Notes: a model not told the origin generated them from the sequence alone. Counted from the stretch's first letter, positions 35,401 through 43,940 are shown. The stretch is DNA of 64,000 nt from Brevibacterium sp. 239c (GCF_900169365.1 NZ_FXZH01000019.1:1-64000); one strand, 5' to 3'. Made by a program: numbers and translations.

Positions 35401-35460
35401 CTATTCACCATCCTTAGAAAATGTGTTCGTGCCGGGAAACGTTGTGTCTCCCGGCGTCAG
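35401..35460 (-). CDS. Frameshift/re-initiation extension of the major tail protein
   Basis: In the -1 frame directly after the tail protein, codons from a CTG overlapping its TGA encode LTPGDTTFPGTNTFSKDGE and stop just before the next ATG. The frame has no canonical start and is closed six codons before the stop. It must therefore be reached by a -1 slip in the GACTCGGGGGAAGCC stretch or by CTG re-initiation. A matching peptide follows the capsid gene. Confidence 0.65.
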   Translation of the reverse strand: MTPGDTTFPGTNTFSKDGE

Positions 35461-36062
35461 GCTTCCCCCGAGTCGTCACCGTCTCCGGCCTCAAAGTCAG
35501 GATCAGTGACGTACTCAATGAGGGTGTCGCCGTTCTCGTCCGGGTCACAGGACATGGTGACCTCATAGGAAATGGCCTCACCATCGACATACGAAATGTC
35601 ACCAACTTCAGTGATCTGACCATTACCAATATCGAGACGGCGCGCGCCCCGGTCACCGTCCTTCATGTCAACGACCCACTGAGCCGAGCCAAGAGGGGCT
35701 TCGTTGCGTCGGACCTTGATAAAGCCCTTCGGGTCAACGGTCACGTTCTCTTCGCCAAAGACGGACTTCAGCACGAGAGCGCGGCGCGACTCAATGAAAG
35801 TGAACGACAGAGTTGTGCCGTATTCGGTCTGCACGGTGCGAACCTTGATACCGCCCCATGCGCGAATGTCCTCTGTGGACCGTTCCGAGGACTCCGAAAC
35901 GCCGTCCTCACCGATGTACCCGGCAGACTTGTAAAATGCCTCAAGGGCCGAATCGGGGTCTGTTGGGCGTTCGGTGCCGAGGGGGGCGCGAAGAATACCG
36001 CCCGACACCTTCAGATTCGGCTTACCAACCGAAACGTTCATGCTTGCTGTTTCACCAGCCAT
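35457..36062 (-). CDS. Major tail protein
   Basis: 201 residues, beta-rich (GILRAPLGTERPTDPDSAL, YGTTLSFTFIESRRALVL), of normal tail-tube length. It lies between the tail terminator and chaperone genes, the standard order. The acidic C-terminus (FEAGDGDDSGEA) overlaps a G-run, and a conserved extension in the -1 frame suggests a minor longer isoform. Confidence 0.88.
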   Translation of the reverse strand: MAGETASMNVSVGKPNLKVSGGILRAPLGTERPTDPDSALEAFYKSAGYIGEDGVSESSERSTEDIRAWGGIKVRTVQTEYGTTLSFTFIESRRALVLKSVFGEENVTVDPKGFIKVRRNEAPLGSAQWVVDMKDGDRGARRLDIGNGQITEVGDISYVDGEAISYEVTMSCDPDENGDTLIEYVTDPDFEAGDGDDSGEA

Positions 36063-36086
36063 TTTTTACTCCTTAAATCGCCCGTG

Positions 36087-36485
36087 TCAGGGCATGAAAA
36101 AAGCCCCGCTGAGGGGGCTTGATTTGAGTCGAAATGAGACCGTCGCCGTGTACCGGGCTTGACCCGATTCGTCCGGCAACTCAACAGGTGGCCCCCAGTC
36201 GCGGGGGCGATACATAGGCACCCCGCCGAGGTCATCCGCAATCTCGAAATAGGCGAGGACAACAGACCCCATGCCGTAGGCGCGAGGTGTTGATTTCGCC
36301 CAGAAATTGAGCGTGTAGGACACTTCCCGGATATGCCGATCGATCCGGTTCGATCCCGCGTCCTGCACTGTTACGAATTCGTCAGGGCGCGGGTTAGGGA
36401 CCATCGACGCGACTGTGAGGCCGGTGTGCTCTTTCAGCCACGCAATCAGCATGGCTTTGCCGTCAGGGAACACGAGAGTTTCCAT
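36087..36485 (-). CDS. Tail terminator protein (gpU-like)
   Basis: 132 residues from METLVFPDG. The fold pattern VTVQDAGSNRIDRHIREVSYTL fits lambda gpU / DUF3168-like tail completion proteins that cap the tail tube. It is coupled to the upstream connector. Its last 11 codons run through an intrinsic terminator (36096-36120), which is unusual. Confidence 0.78.
   Translation of the reverse strand: METLVFPDGKAMLIAWLKEHTGLTVASMVPNPRPDEFVTVQDAGSNRIDRHIREVSYTLNFWAKSTPRAYGMGSVVLAYFEIADDLGGVPMYRPRDWGPPVELPDESGQARYTATVSFRLKSSPLSGAFFMP
36096..36120 (-). terminator. Intrinsic terminator inside the 3' end of the tail terminator gene
   Basis: Minus-strand AAGCCCCC-TCAGC-GGGGCTTTTTT. It is followed by the recurrent ATGCCC start element and the major tail start. 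Confidence 0.85.
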
Positions 36486-36486
36486 G

Positions 36487-36729
36487 TCACCTCCCGGCAT
36501 TCAAGGCACGCTGTAAAACGTTGTCCTTCGACTGTTTGCGGCGTGCCTTTGCGGTTCGTGCGCCGACCGTGGCGCGAGCACGATTCTTGCTAGGCGATTC
36601 GTGGGCTTCGAACCCGTCCCCCGCCGCCTCAGCTACACGCTGAGCGCGTTTCATGAGGTCACGCTTCACGGCGGGATCAGTGCGCAAGGCACGAAACCCG
36701 GCGTTGTTGAGTTTGAGTTTTCGGCTCAT
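36487..36729 (-). CDS. Head-tail joining protein, HK97 gp10-like position
   Basis: 80 residues, very basic (KSKNRARATVGARTAKARRK pattern). It starts at an ATG overlapping the previous stop (ATGA). The size, charge and place between connector and tail terminator fit a tail-completion protein of the HK97 gp10 kind; sequence match is weak. Confidence 0.7.
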   Translation of the reverse strand: MSRKLKLNNAGFRALRTDPAVKRDLMKRAQRVAEAAGDGFEAHESPSKNRARATVGARTAKARRKQSKDNVLQRALNAGR

Positions 36730-37073
36730 CCGTCCACCCTCTTTAGAGTGATGACCGAGCCTTTCGGCTGACCCGTGAACGGGTTGAGCCAACGCGCAAT
36801 CTCGCCGTCAACCTTGCAGCGGACACCGCGAACGGTCATCTCGTCCTTTTCGGCAACGGGCGAATCGAACGTGTCATAGACGTTGAAACCGTAGATAACC
36901 GCAGAGCGGCCTAGTTCGGTATCGACCTCATGCACGCGCGGTTCAATCGCGCACTTTTTGCGCTCAACATCCGGCCCCCATTCCTCAATGGGGTTGCCGT
37001 GTGCGTCCTCAGCACCGTCTATGAGTGGATGCAGGGTGACAGTCTCGCCGCCCCGGTGCCTCATGCTTCCCAT
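36726..37073 (-). CDS. Head-tail connector/stopper protein
   Basis: 115 residues, beta-rich (VYDTFDSPVAEKDEMTVRG, GQPKGSVITLKRV). It has the look of head closure proteins (lambda gpFII/SPP1 gp16 class). It overlaps the upstream connector gene and is coupled to the next. Confidence 0.75.
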   Translation of the reverse strand: MGSMRHRGGETVTLHPLIDGAEDAHGNPIEEWGPDVERKKCAIEPRVHEVDTELGRSAVIYGFNVYDTFDSPVAEKDEMTVRGVRCKVDGEIARWLNPFTGQPKGSVITLKRVDG

Positions 37074-37537
37074 AGCGGCCCCTCAAGCGTCAGATTGGCC
37101 CCGCAAGAGCACCGCGCGCCGAACGTGACCGAACACCAAGGCCGGTGATCCAACCCGCCTGTGTCTGCGATTTGCACGCCGAACGCCTTCTGCTGCCCCT
37201 CACCCAGCGAGCGACGTTCAGACTTCTTCAGGAAGAAGTCACCGTCAGGATTCGCAGGTGTGCGAGACTCACCAAACGGTCCGGTAGTCAACGATGAGGA
37301 CGCCAGCCCCGCAAGGTCCGACTGTTCCGAGTCCATGCGCCGCTTCACAACGGCACACAACACCCGCCGCCGCGACGATTCAGACGCGCTCACGGCGGAC
37401 GGGCACACGTCCAAAATGAACTGTGACCCGTCCTCCAAAAGTGTTTCTGCGTAGTCATCCGCGCCGAGCGGAAAGTCCGGCCATCGGGCCTTCAATTCGT
37501 CCAAAGTGGCGAACGGAAACGGCTGAACATCAGCCAT
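37061..37537 (-). CDS. Head-tail adaptor (Gp6/Gp15-like)
   Basis: About 158 residues with the helical N-terminal pattern FATLDELKARWPDFPLGADDYAE followed by DGSQFILDVCP, typical of gp6-like adaptors under the portal. It is the first connector gene after the capsid. The C-terminal CSCG segment is unusual for the family. Confidence 0.82.
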   Translation of the reverse strand: MADVQPFPFATLDELKARWPDFPLGADDYAETLLEDGSQFILDVCPSAVSASESSRRRVLCAVVKRRMDSEQSDLAGLASSSLTTGPFGESRTPANPDGDFFLKKSERRSLGEGQQKAFGVQIADTGGLDHRPWCSVTFGARCSCGANLTLEGPLWEA

Positions 37538-37559
37538 AAACACCCCTTCCCCTGACCGG

Positions 37560-37582
37560 CCCCGGCACTAAGGCCGGGGCAC
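37560..37582. terminator. GC hairpin after the capsid gene
   Basis: Minus-strand GCCCCGGCC-TTAGT-GCCGGGGC with no T run, lying just past the capsid extension frame. May set the ratio of capsid to downstream mRNA. Confidence 0.6.
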
Positions 37583-37586
37583 GCGA

Positions 37587-37643
37587 TCAGTTAATAGTCG
37601 GGAAAGTCTGTTCGCCGGGGAACGTGTGGTCACCCGGCGTCAG
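37587..37643 (-). CDS. Frameshift/re-initiation extension of the major capsid protein
   Basis: From a CTG overlapping the capsid TGA, the -1 frame encodes LTPGDHTFPGEQTFPTIN then stops. Eleven of the first 14 residues equal the extension after the major tail protein. The frame has no ATG, GTG or TTG and a stop lies just upstream. Access must be by a -1 slip in ACCCCGGAAGAC or by CTG re-initiation. Confidence 0.65.
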   Translation of the reverse strand: MTPGDHTFPGEQTFPTIN

Positions 37644-38569
37644 TCTTCCGGGGTATCAGCCGCTTTGATGATCTTTGCGAAGTTGCGGTTCAGTTCCGCA
37701 ATGCCCCAGCCGTAAACGACCTCAGCGCGGAACGCGATTTCGTTGTTGCGCTTGAGGTCTCCCTGGCCGTCCGGGTCACCGTATTTGATGACCTCAAGGC
37801 CGATAGACTTCTGAATTCCCCAGCGAACGGCAGAGAAATCGCCAACGACCGAGAGCAGGCCCGAAGCGGGATCAATGACCCCACCCGCGCCGACAGTGCG
37901 AGCCGTGGCTGCGCTCAGCCCGTCGAACTGAGAAGCCGAGTTGCGGAACGAGAATTCGGGGTACATCTTCTGTGCCCGGTTACCGTTCGCGTCAACAAGA
38001 CGCGTGCGCGAGATAGCCGCCGCGAATGCGGGATCAACAGCGATACCGTCAGGAACACCACTACCGTCAAGGACCAGCGCGGTAGCCTCATCAACAACGT
38101 CCCCGACCATAGACGCGTCAGCGTCAAACTCAACAGTGTTCTTAGTGTTGACGAGCTTCTGAGTCATAGCGGCGACAGTCTGACCGCTAACGGGGTTGAC
38201 ACCGTGGATCACACCGAAATCGAGTGCGCGAGAGAGGGCAGGCTGAATGAGATTCAGAATTTCCTGCACAACGCCAAGCTGGTGATCTTCGTCGGCCCAC
38301 TGAACCTCTTCAGTCCAACGGACGGTCTTGTGGAACTTGAAAGGCTCATAGGTCTGCGAGGTCTTAGTAACGTCAGACGCACCCTTCTGCTGACCCTCAC
38401 CGACATACTCAGCTTCGCCAATGTCGAAACTGAATGCCTCACCCTTACCGAACTTCATCGGCACCGAGCCTGAGAGGGTCGAAATTGCGGAACCGTCGTG
38501 AATGCGCTTCACCCACGGTTCAAATACCTGAGTTGGGAGTTTCAGGTCTCCGGTTTTGAGAACGGACAT
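37640..38569 (-). CDS. Major capsid protein, HK97 fold
   Basis: 309 residues. The pattern VFEPWVKRIHDGSAISTL, an E-loop-like region rich in Phe/Gly, and GIAVDPAFAAAISRTRLVD with late WGIQKSIGLEV fit actinophage HK97-type capsid proteins. It follows a separate scaffold gene and no maturation protease is present. A -1-frame extension (see 37587-37643) may give a second isoform. Confidence 0.93.
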   Translation of the reverse strand: MSVLKTGDLKLPTQVFEPWVKRIHDGSAISTLSGSVPMKFGKGEAFSFDIGEAEYVGEGQQKGASDVTKTSQTYEPFKFHKTVRWTEEVQWADEDHQLGVVQEILNLIQPALSRALDFGVIHGVNPVSGQTVAAMTQKLVNTKNTVEFDADASMVGDVVDEATALVLDGSGVPDGIAVDPAFAAAISRTRLVDANGNRAQKMYPEFSFRNSASQFDGLSAATARTVGAGGVIDPASGLLSVVGDFSAVRWGIQKSIGLEVIKYGDPDGQGDLKRNNEIAFRAEVVYGWGIAELNRNFAKIIKAADTPED

Positions 38570-38580
38570 AGCTTGTCTCC

Positions 38581-39039
38581 TTAGTCTTCAGTTGAGAACA
38601 GGCCGCGCGTGAATTCGCGCAACTCGTCTACGGGCTGTTCACCCGGCGTGTTTGCCTGTCCTTCAATGACAGGCGCGGACGGTGCAAAAACGGCCTTCAG
38701 CGTTTCGGCGTGAGCCTCAAGCTCTTCCTTCGTTGTGCCACGCAATGCAGCGGCATCAACTTCGGTGCGCTTTGCAACTTCGGCAACGAGTTCGGCGTGC
38801 GCCTTTTCGGTGTCGATTGCGTCAAGCTTCGTTTTCATGTCCGAGTTAGCGGCCTCAAACTCAGAGAGGCGAGTGTTTGCCGCTTCGATTGCCTTGTCTC
38901 TTTCCGCAAGATCAGCTTGGGCCTTCTGCAAATCGTCATAATTTGATTTGCTCCGGTCCTCCCACTTACGCGAATCAGACTTCAGCGATTCGAATTGATC
39001 CTTGAGTTTGTTGTATTCCGCTTCATAGTCCATGACCAT
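38581..39039 (-). CDS. Capsid scaffolding protein
   Basis: 152 residues (an ATG two codons later is also possible). Strongly coiled-coil and charged from 1 to about 100 (KLKDQFESLKSDSRKWEDR), with no globular core. The gene sits just upstream of the capsid gene. It is expected to line the procapsid and leave on maturation. Confidence 0.88.
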   Translation of the reverse strand: MVMDYEAEYNKLKDQFESLKSDSRKWEDRSKSNYDDLQKAQADLAERDKAIEAANTRLSEFEAANSDMKTKLDAIDTEKAHAELVAEVAKRTEVDAAALRGTTKEELEAHAETLKAVFAPSAPVIEGQANTPGEQPVDELREFTRGLFSTED

Positions 39040-39061
39040 CCGCCTTTCTGCCGTGCGGCAT

Positions 39062-39084
39062 AAAAAAGCCCCGTGCGGGGCTTC
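39062..39084 (-). terminator. Intrinsic terminator between MuF and scaffold genes
   Basis: Minus-strand GAAGCCCC-GCAC-GGGGCTTTTTT, then the ATGCCGCACGGCAGAAAGG start element. Confidence 0.85.
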
Positions 39085-39098
39085 GAAATCTTTTGGTG

Positions 39099-39953
39099 TT
39101 ATGCGCCTAATTGGTTGCGCATGAATTTGACAATGTCGTTCGTCTTGTCTTTAGCCGAACGAGTGTCACCGGCTGCGTTGATCCATTCGTACTCATTTTT
39201 GAGTCGCCCATCGACGCGGGACGTAATCACGTTCAGTTCAAGACCGGCGTTAACCTTTTCGCGCGCTTCCGCGTACAGGTCAAAGTGCTTATCGGCCTCT
39301 TTTGACAACTGCACTGAGTTGCTACGGGTCACAGTCACCACCCGACACCGGCAATTGTCGTGAAACTCTTCTCCCGACCGTTGCGCGCCGCGTGGACGAA
39401 TGCCGCCTGACAGTTTGTGCTTGCCGATAGGCGATCCACGCCCAACGACCGAACCCGCCGAGTCAGCCGAGTACACCGCGCCGCGAGACGCGAGCATGGA
39501 ACAGAACGCACAGCAGCCGACGCGGGGCACGCGTTGAGCGGAAAGACCGCCCTGCATCTCCGCGTTGCCGACCATCGTGTCAGCCGCCATTTCGGTCAAA
39601 CGGCGAGTCAGGCCACCGGCGAGCATCGGCCAATCGAGCGAACCGTTTGAGGTGCCCCAACCGACCAGCGATTGCCAGTAAGAAGGGGGCATCTCAACAA
39701 ACGATTCAGGCGAGATAGGCCGCTTGACCTCTTGCGCGTGCATCAGTTCGTCAAAGAACTGCGCGGACACCTCTGAGGACGCGGAACCGTACATGTTGCC
39801 CAGTTCCGGCATGGTGTCCATGAGGGCTTCGACCTGAACAGCCTTCGACTGATCCGAAACGGACCCAATCAGAGCGTTTAAGTCAGCCAGCGCATGAACA
39901 CTCAGTTGGTCCAAAAGTGTCGCGTATCCGAGCGTTGTGGAGTACTCGATCAC
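39099..39953 (-). CDS. MuF-like minor head protein
   Basis: 284 residues. The central MAADTMVGNAEMQGG region and RVGCCAFCSMLASRGAVY with CRCRVVTVTR correspond to the VG15/MuF-type head morphogenesis proteins of actinophages, injected or structural. It overlaps the portal stop (ATGA type). The Cys cluster is typical of this group. Confidence 0.85.
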   Translation of the reverse strand: MIEYSTTLGYATLLDQLSVHALADLNALIGSVSDQSKAVQVEALMDTMPELGNMYGSASSEVSAQFFDELMHAQEVKRPISPESFVEMPPSYWQSLVGWGTSNGSLDWPMLAGGLTRRLTEMAADTMVGNAEMQGGLSAQRVPRVGCCAFCSMLASRGAVYSADSAGSVVGRGSPIGKHKLSGGIRPRGAQRSGEEFHDNCRCRVVTVTRSNSVQLSKEADKHFDLYAEAREKVNAGLELNVITSRVDGRLKNEYEWINAAGDTRSAKDKTNDIVKFMRNQLGA

Positions 39954-41398
39954 GGTTCAACCTGACGAACTACACCCGCGTTCGCCGCTTCCTGAACCTC
40001 CGGCGTGACCTGCCCCCGCTCCTGCACGCCGCGCATGAACTCAGACACCGTAGACCGCCGCTGATCTGAACGGATACGTTCGACCTGATTGTCATCGAAT
40101 ATCTGTTCCAACAGAACCGGATATTGCGCAAGGATCGGCATCTGAGAGGCGAGCTTCTGCACCGCGTCAGACTGCGCCGACAACGACTGAAACTCAGGAT
40201 CAACGAACCGAGATGAAAGGCTCCAAGCCTCTTCAGGAACGTCCCTCAGCCCGTCGCGGACCATGACCGTGAGAATCGCAATCTCACGCACCGCGTCAGA
40301 CAGAACGAACTTGTTCTGATAGGTCACGTCCACCAACATGTCGTGTTCGTTCGCGCGGATCGCCTCAGCCGATGACGGCTGATCGTGGATGATGCCCAAC
40401 GATGACGGCGGGATACCCGTCTCACCACTGAACGCCATAGCTACCGTGCGCAACATGTCCGAATGCGGCGCCATAGACGCTTGCGACAACTGCGTCAGTT
40501 CCGGTTTCTCACCGTCTTGATCCTTCGTCAAAGCGATCAGACGATCCATAGCCAATTTGAACTTCATTGACTCCGACATTTGGCCGCTGAACGCTTCAGG
40601 ATCGACGCCGAGCAACGCAATCTGAGGTGTTGAGTAGAACTCTGCGTTAGCTTCCATGCGAACGTAGGCACGCACGGCCATGTCGTTTAGAGCCATGACC
40701 GCGTTAGTCAACCGCGAGCGGCCGAACGGGCGGCGCAACTGCGGATCGTGTGTGACCGGCACCGCGAGCACGCGCCCAATCGTGTTGGGGTGACGTTTAG
40801 CCAGCCATCCCGAACCCTTCGTGTAGCTGCATTCCAACACCACGTCAGGCAGGTACACGACAAACTCCGTGGGCCGATCCTCTGAGAGATTGCCAATCGT
40901 CAACGCCGCGCCGAGGCGACGATTACGCCTGTCCCACAACGCCGCGCACGACTCAGCCGAATGCGCCTGAATCTGCACAGGGGCTTCACCGGCACGGCCC
41001 TTAGCGACCGTCACAAGCGACATGCCATGAGTGCCAGCAGACACAACCGACTGCGAGAACTCCAACGGGAAACGGTTCTGGGTGAAAATCTGCGACAGTT
41101 CGAACGGGTCATCAGACCCCGGCAGGCGTAGCCCTTCGAACTGGGAACGCATGGCCGGTTTCTTCACAGCCTGTGTTCCCCAGCCGAGAACAAATTTCGC
41201 CTTTTTCAACTGAGGTGGAAGAGCGATTCCAAGGTCTTTGAAAGCTTGCTCAGTGTCGTAATACAGCGACCGTTGAACATTCTTCGGCCACCGTCGCCGC
41301 CATTCCTCCAACAGTGATCGAATCGCCTGAACCTCAGCGGGATAAGCGTTCATCACAGTGAGGTTTGAAACGTCCTCTCTTGTCCAAGACATGCGCAC
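39950..41398 (-). CDS. Portal protein
   Basis: 482 residues, SPP1 gp6-like. The RPFGRSRLTNAVMALNDMAVRAYVRMEANAEF segment (shown by RPFGRSRLT and NDMAVRAYV) and SSLGIIHDQPSSAEAIRANE are typical of actinophage portals. It forms the dodecameric DNA entry ring between terminase and MuF genes. An ATG two codons downstream is an alternative start. Confidence 0.93.
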   Translation of the reverse strand: MRMSWTREDVSNLTVMNAYPAEVQAIRSLLEEWRRRWPKNVQRSLYYDTEQAFKDLGIALPPQLKKAKFVLGWGTQAVKKPAMRSQFEGLRLPGSDDPFELSQIFTQNRFPLEFSQSVVSAGTHGMSLVTVAKGRAGEAPVQIQAHSAESCAALWDRRNRRLGAALTIGNLSEDRPTEFVVYLPDVVLECSYTKGSGWLAKRHPNTIGRVLAVPVTHDPQLRRPFGRSRLTNAVMALNDMAVRAYVRMEANAEFYSTPQIALLGVDPEAFSGQMSESMKFKLAMDRLIALTKDQDGEKPELTQLSQASMAPHSDMLRTVAMAFSGETGIPPSSLGIIHDQPSSAEAIRANEHDMLVDVTYQNKFVLSDAVREIAILTVMVRDGLRDVPEEAWSLSSRFVDPEFQSLSAQSDAVQKLASQMPILAQYPVLLEQIFDDNQVERIRSDQRRSTVSEFMRGVQERGQVTPEVQEAANAGVVRQVEP

Positions 41399-41401
41399 CC
41401 C

Positions 41402-42871
41402 CTAAAGGAAAGATTGTTTGCGACCAGGACGCCGCTTAGATGTTTTCGCCCCGCCATAGGCGAGCGTTGCTGAATCGAGAAGAATCACTGAGCCGTCCTC
41501 AGTGGGGGCTTCCCAGCCGAAACCGCCGTTGCTGCCGATCTTGCGGCGTACAGCGGACTTTGCTTGAGCATCAAAATCGGGATCACCCGAATGAGTGACT
41601 TCCCCTTGAGTGACGGCGCGGTCGATCATTGAGTGATAGGTGATGACCTGATCCAGCGTCGGGACGAGGATGACTTTCGCGCCGACGCGCTCAGCCCGTA
41701 GAGCGTTCACGAGATAACCGACACCGCTCTTGCCGTCGATGACGATCTGCGCGGCGCGGTCTTTGCGTTCGACCAGGAAGTCGACCAACCATTGCGTGCC
41801 GTCAGTCATTGGAGCTTGTCGAATGCCCTCAATGTGGATTCGCCCATCGTCGGCCTTGATCGCACCGGACAGGCCAACCTCAGCCCCGTCTGCCGAGAAC
41901 TTCACACCGAACGAGACAATGCCGTCTGTGATCGGTTCAGCAGCGCGCGCATCCCAAGAGGCAGCGAGGAACGCTTTACGGCCCTTCGACGCCTTATCCC
42001 AGATGCCCAAACCCTCACGCATGAACGACTGAATAGAACCAAGCATTTTGCGCATACGCAGAATTGCCGTCTCAGTCGTGCGGTGCGGGTAGGACGGGTT
42101 AGCCTTCGACCACTGCTCTCTGTCGTTCGGATTCGCGCCTTCGTCTGCGCCCATCTCCACATAGAGAACGTCCTCATCTTCACCCGACAAGGCCGCTTCA
42201 CGTCGATCTGTGAAAACCTCACCAGGATCATTAGGGCGAGGCGGTGTGCCCATCATCAGCACAAGACCATTCGGTGCCGCGTTTGTGGCAGGCACCATAT
42301 CTTCCATAGCTTTGAGGGTGAGGATCTGCGCCTCATCGAGCACGAGAATGTCCACCTGTTTGAAGCCACGACCAAACCCGTTTTCACGGGCACCGAACAG
42401 AATGCGCGAACCGTTTTTGAACTCGACTTCCTGCTCACCATTCGACCGGCGAACGCCCTTAACGAACGGCTTGACTGACGCGGATTCGGCCTTAGATGCC
42501 ATATCGCGGAACGTCTCGTTATGCGTCCTAGCCCGGTGTGCGGTCCACAAGACCAGCAGCCCCGGCTTAGCCAAGCACAGCGCGAACACCAGACCGCCGA
42601 TTGTGTACGTCTTGCCGACCTGCCGAGGAATCGACAACACCAGGCCACCGATACCGCACGCGTACATGCCGTTAGCGCGAAGCCCCGTACCGACCGTGCA
42701 GAGGTTCTTCTGCCACTTGTCAAAAGGCCAATCCATCTTTTCAAGCTGACGCGCGACCAACGGCCATTCAGTGCGCTCAACACCGGAAGGGATCACAAGA
42801 TGTTTCGAGACCTCAGAGAGCTTGCGATCAAATGGCTTCTGGTCTGAAGGTGGACTCTGCGTTGACAACAT
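41402..42871 (-). CDS. Terminase large subunit
   Basis: 489 residues. An ATPase domain carries Walker A-like LSIPRQVGKTYTIGG near residue 85 and Walker B VDILVLDEAQ near residue 175. The RNase-H-like nuclease domain has GVKFSADG and IVIDGKSGVGYLV acidic residues. It pumps and cuts DNA during packaging. It overlaps the small subunit gene by 44 bases. Confidence 0.96.
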   Translation of the reverse strand: MLSTQSPPSDQKPFDRKLSEVSKHLVIPSGVERTEWPLVARQLEKMDWPFDKWQKNLCTVGTGLRANGMYACGIGGLVLSIPRQVGKTYTIGGLVFALCLAKPGLLVLWTAHRARTHNETFRDMASKAESASVKPFVKGVRRSNGEQEVEFKNGSRILFGARENGFGRGFKQVDILVLDEAQILTLKAMEDMVPATNAAPNGLVLMMGTPPRPNDPGEVFTDRREAALSGEDEDVLYVEMGADEGANPNDREQWSKANPSYPHRTTETAILRMRKMLGSIQSFMREGLGIWDKASKGRKAFLAASWDARAAEPITDGIVSFGVKFSADGAEVGLSGAIKADDGRIHIEGIRQAPMTDGTQWLVDFLVERKDRAAQIVIDGKSGVGYLVNALRAERVGAKVILVPTLDQVITYHSMIDRAVTQGEVTHSGDPDFDAQAKSAVRRKIGSNGGFGWEAPTEDGSVILLDSATLAYGGAKTSKRRPGRKQSFL

Positions 42872-43109
42872 TGTCGTTGCTCACCTCCACCTCTTCAGCC
42901 GCGTCTAGCTCAGCGACCATTTCCGCGATTTCACGCGACACTTCCAACTGACGCCGAGACACAGACGCAATATCCCGCGCAAGTGTCTTCGGATCATCCA
43001 TAACCTTCGCCAACCGACGATGAATAGCCCTCAACTCGTCCAGGCGGTCGCCATGAGCGACAGCAGCCGAGATAGACGCATAATCAACACGATCCTTTTT
43101 CTTCGTCAT
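42828..43109 (-). CDS. Terminase small subunit-like protein
   Basis: 93 residues, all-helical and charged (RLDELRAIHRRLAKVMDD, RQLEVSREIAEMVAELDAA), the look of actinophage small terminases. It immediately precedes the large subunit and follows a repeat array that could be its DNA target. Confidence 0.82.
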   Translation of the reverse strand: MTKKKDRVDYASISAAVAHGDRLDELRAIHRRLAKVMDDPKTLARDIASVSRRQLEVSREIAEMVAELDAAEEVEVSNDNVVNAESTFRPEAI

Positions 43110-43221
43110 GACACCCCCTTAGAGAGCCGTTGAGATGTGGAAAAACTGTCCATAATGTGGAAACAGACTCAGGGAGAGAACGCAATGCCGGGGGAGCGAA
43201 GTCTGCGAGTTGGGGACCGGG

Positions 43222-43403
43222 TACCCCCTGGGGACTCCCGATTTCTTACCCCGGTTTTTGTACCCTCGATTTACCCCGAGTTTGTACCCCGGTTTCTTAC
43301 CCGGTTCGTACCCGTGTTTCTGTACCCCCGTGGGAGTGTGTCTGTACCCCGGTGGGATTACCGCACTCTCTGTTCCCGGTTACCCGTGTAAGTGGGATTA
43401 CCA
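43222..43403. repeat. TACCC repeat array before the terminase genes
   Basis: TACCC/TACCG (usually preceded by TTTGT or TTCT) occurs about 12 times from 43222 to 43400. Spacings are mostly 11-14 bases, with a few of 22-25, i.e. about one or two helical turns. Plus-strand open frames here are low-complexity and not genes. A packaging (pac/cos) recognition array is the best guess. Confidence 0.75.
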
Positions 43404-43607
43404 GGTGCGGGATACTGTGCGGAATGTTGCCGCGTGAGTTACTGCGTCAGTGTCAAGGGCGAATGGTGACCTGTGTAGGCTGACCCGTTCAAAGGCGGTG
43501 ATGCCGTGTGTGTAGACAAAGCGTTTAGCCTCACTGTTGATCATGTGTTCGACTTCCTCAAGGGTTGTCTCTTTGCCTGTCACTATCTTGATGATGAACT
43601 GTCGCAT
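43398..43607 (-). CDS. Small phage protein of unknown function
   Basis: 69 residues from an ATG with an AGAGGAC ribosome site. The first 45 residues (MRQFIIKIVTGKETTLEEV) look like a compact alpha-beta domain. The C-terminal part runs into the repeat region. Function unknown. Confidence 0.65.
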   Translation of the reverse strand: MRQFIIKIVTGKETTLEEVEHMINSEAKRFVYTHGITAFERVSLHRSPFALDTDAVTHAATFRTVSRTW

Positions 43608-43619
43608 GTTGTCCTCTCG

Positions 43620-43922
43620 TCACCAAGGAACGCGGGTAGTTGGTTGCACTCTCTTAGGTGTGCGCCTCTTGCGTGTCTTGCCTGCACCCTTTGTCTGATT
43701 GCATAGGCGGCAGATGATGTGCACGTTGTCTATGGTGTCTGTGCCCCCGCGTGCATAAGGGATGATGTGGTCTGCCTCTGCACTGTTGGGTCTTTGGGGT
43801 GTGTCATAGTCCAGGTGTGTTCGGCAGTGTGGGCAGTTGGTTTGCCCGTTCGCTAAGGCTCTGCGAATGGCTTCGGCTCTGAGGCGTCTCCACTTGCCTG
43901 TCCCGGTGCGCGAGGTTGCCAT
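43620..43922 (-). CDS. HNH endonuclease
   Basis: 100 residues with CPHCRTHLDYD, AEADHIIPYARGGTDTIDNVHIIC in part (ADHIIPYARGG) and CRLCNQTKG: a classic HNH nuclease with four zinc Cys. HNH proteins encoded beside terminase assist DNA cleavage at packaging in many siphoviruses, mainly cos phages. Confidence 0.92.
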   Translation of the reverse strand: MATSRTGTGKWRRLRAEAIRRALANGQTNCPHCRTHLDYDTPQRPNSAEADHIIPYARGGTDTIDNVHIICRLCNQTKGAGKTRKRRTPKRVQPTTRVPW

Positions 43923-43940
43923 GCCTCACCACCTTGACTG

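Noticed and set aside
43130..43483. Three overlapping plus-strand frames rich in Tyr-Pro and Phe
   Set aside because: They arise from the TACCC repeat array, run against the operon direction and have no coherent domain.
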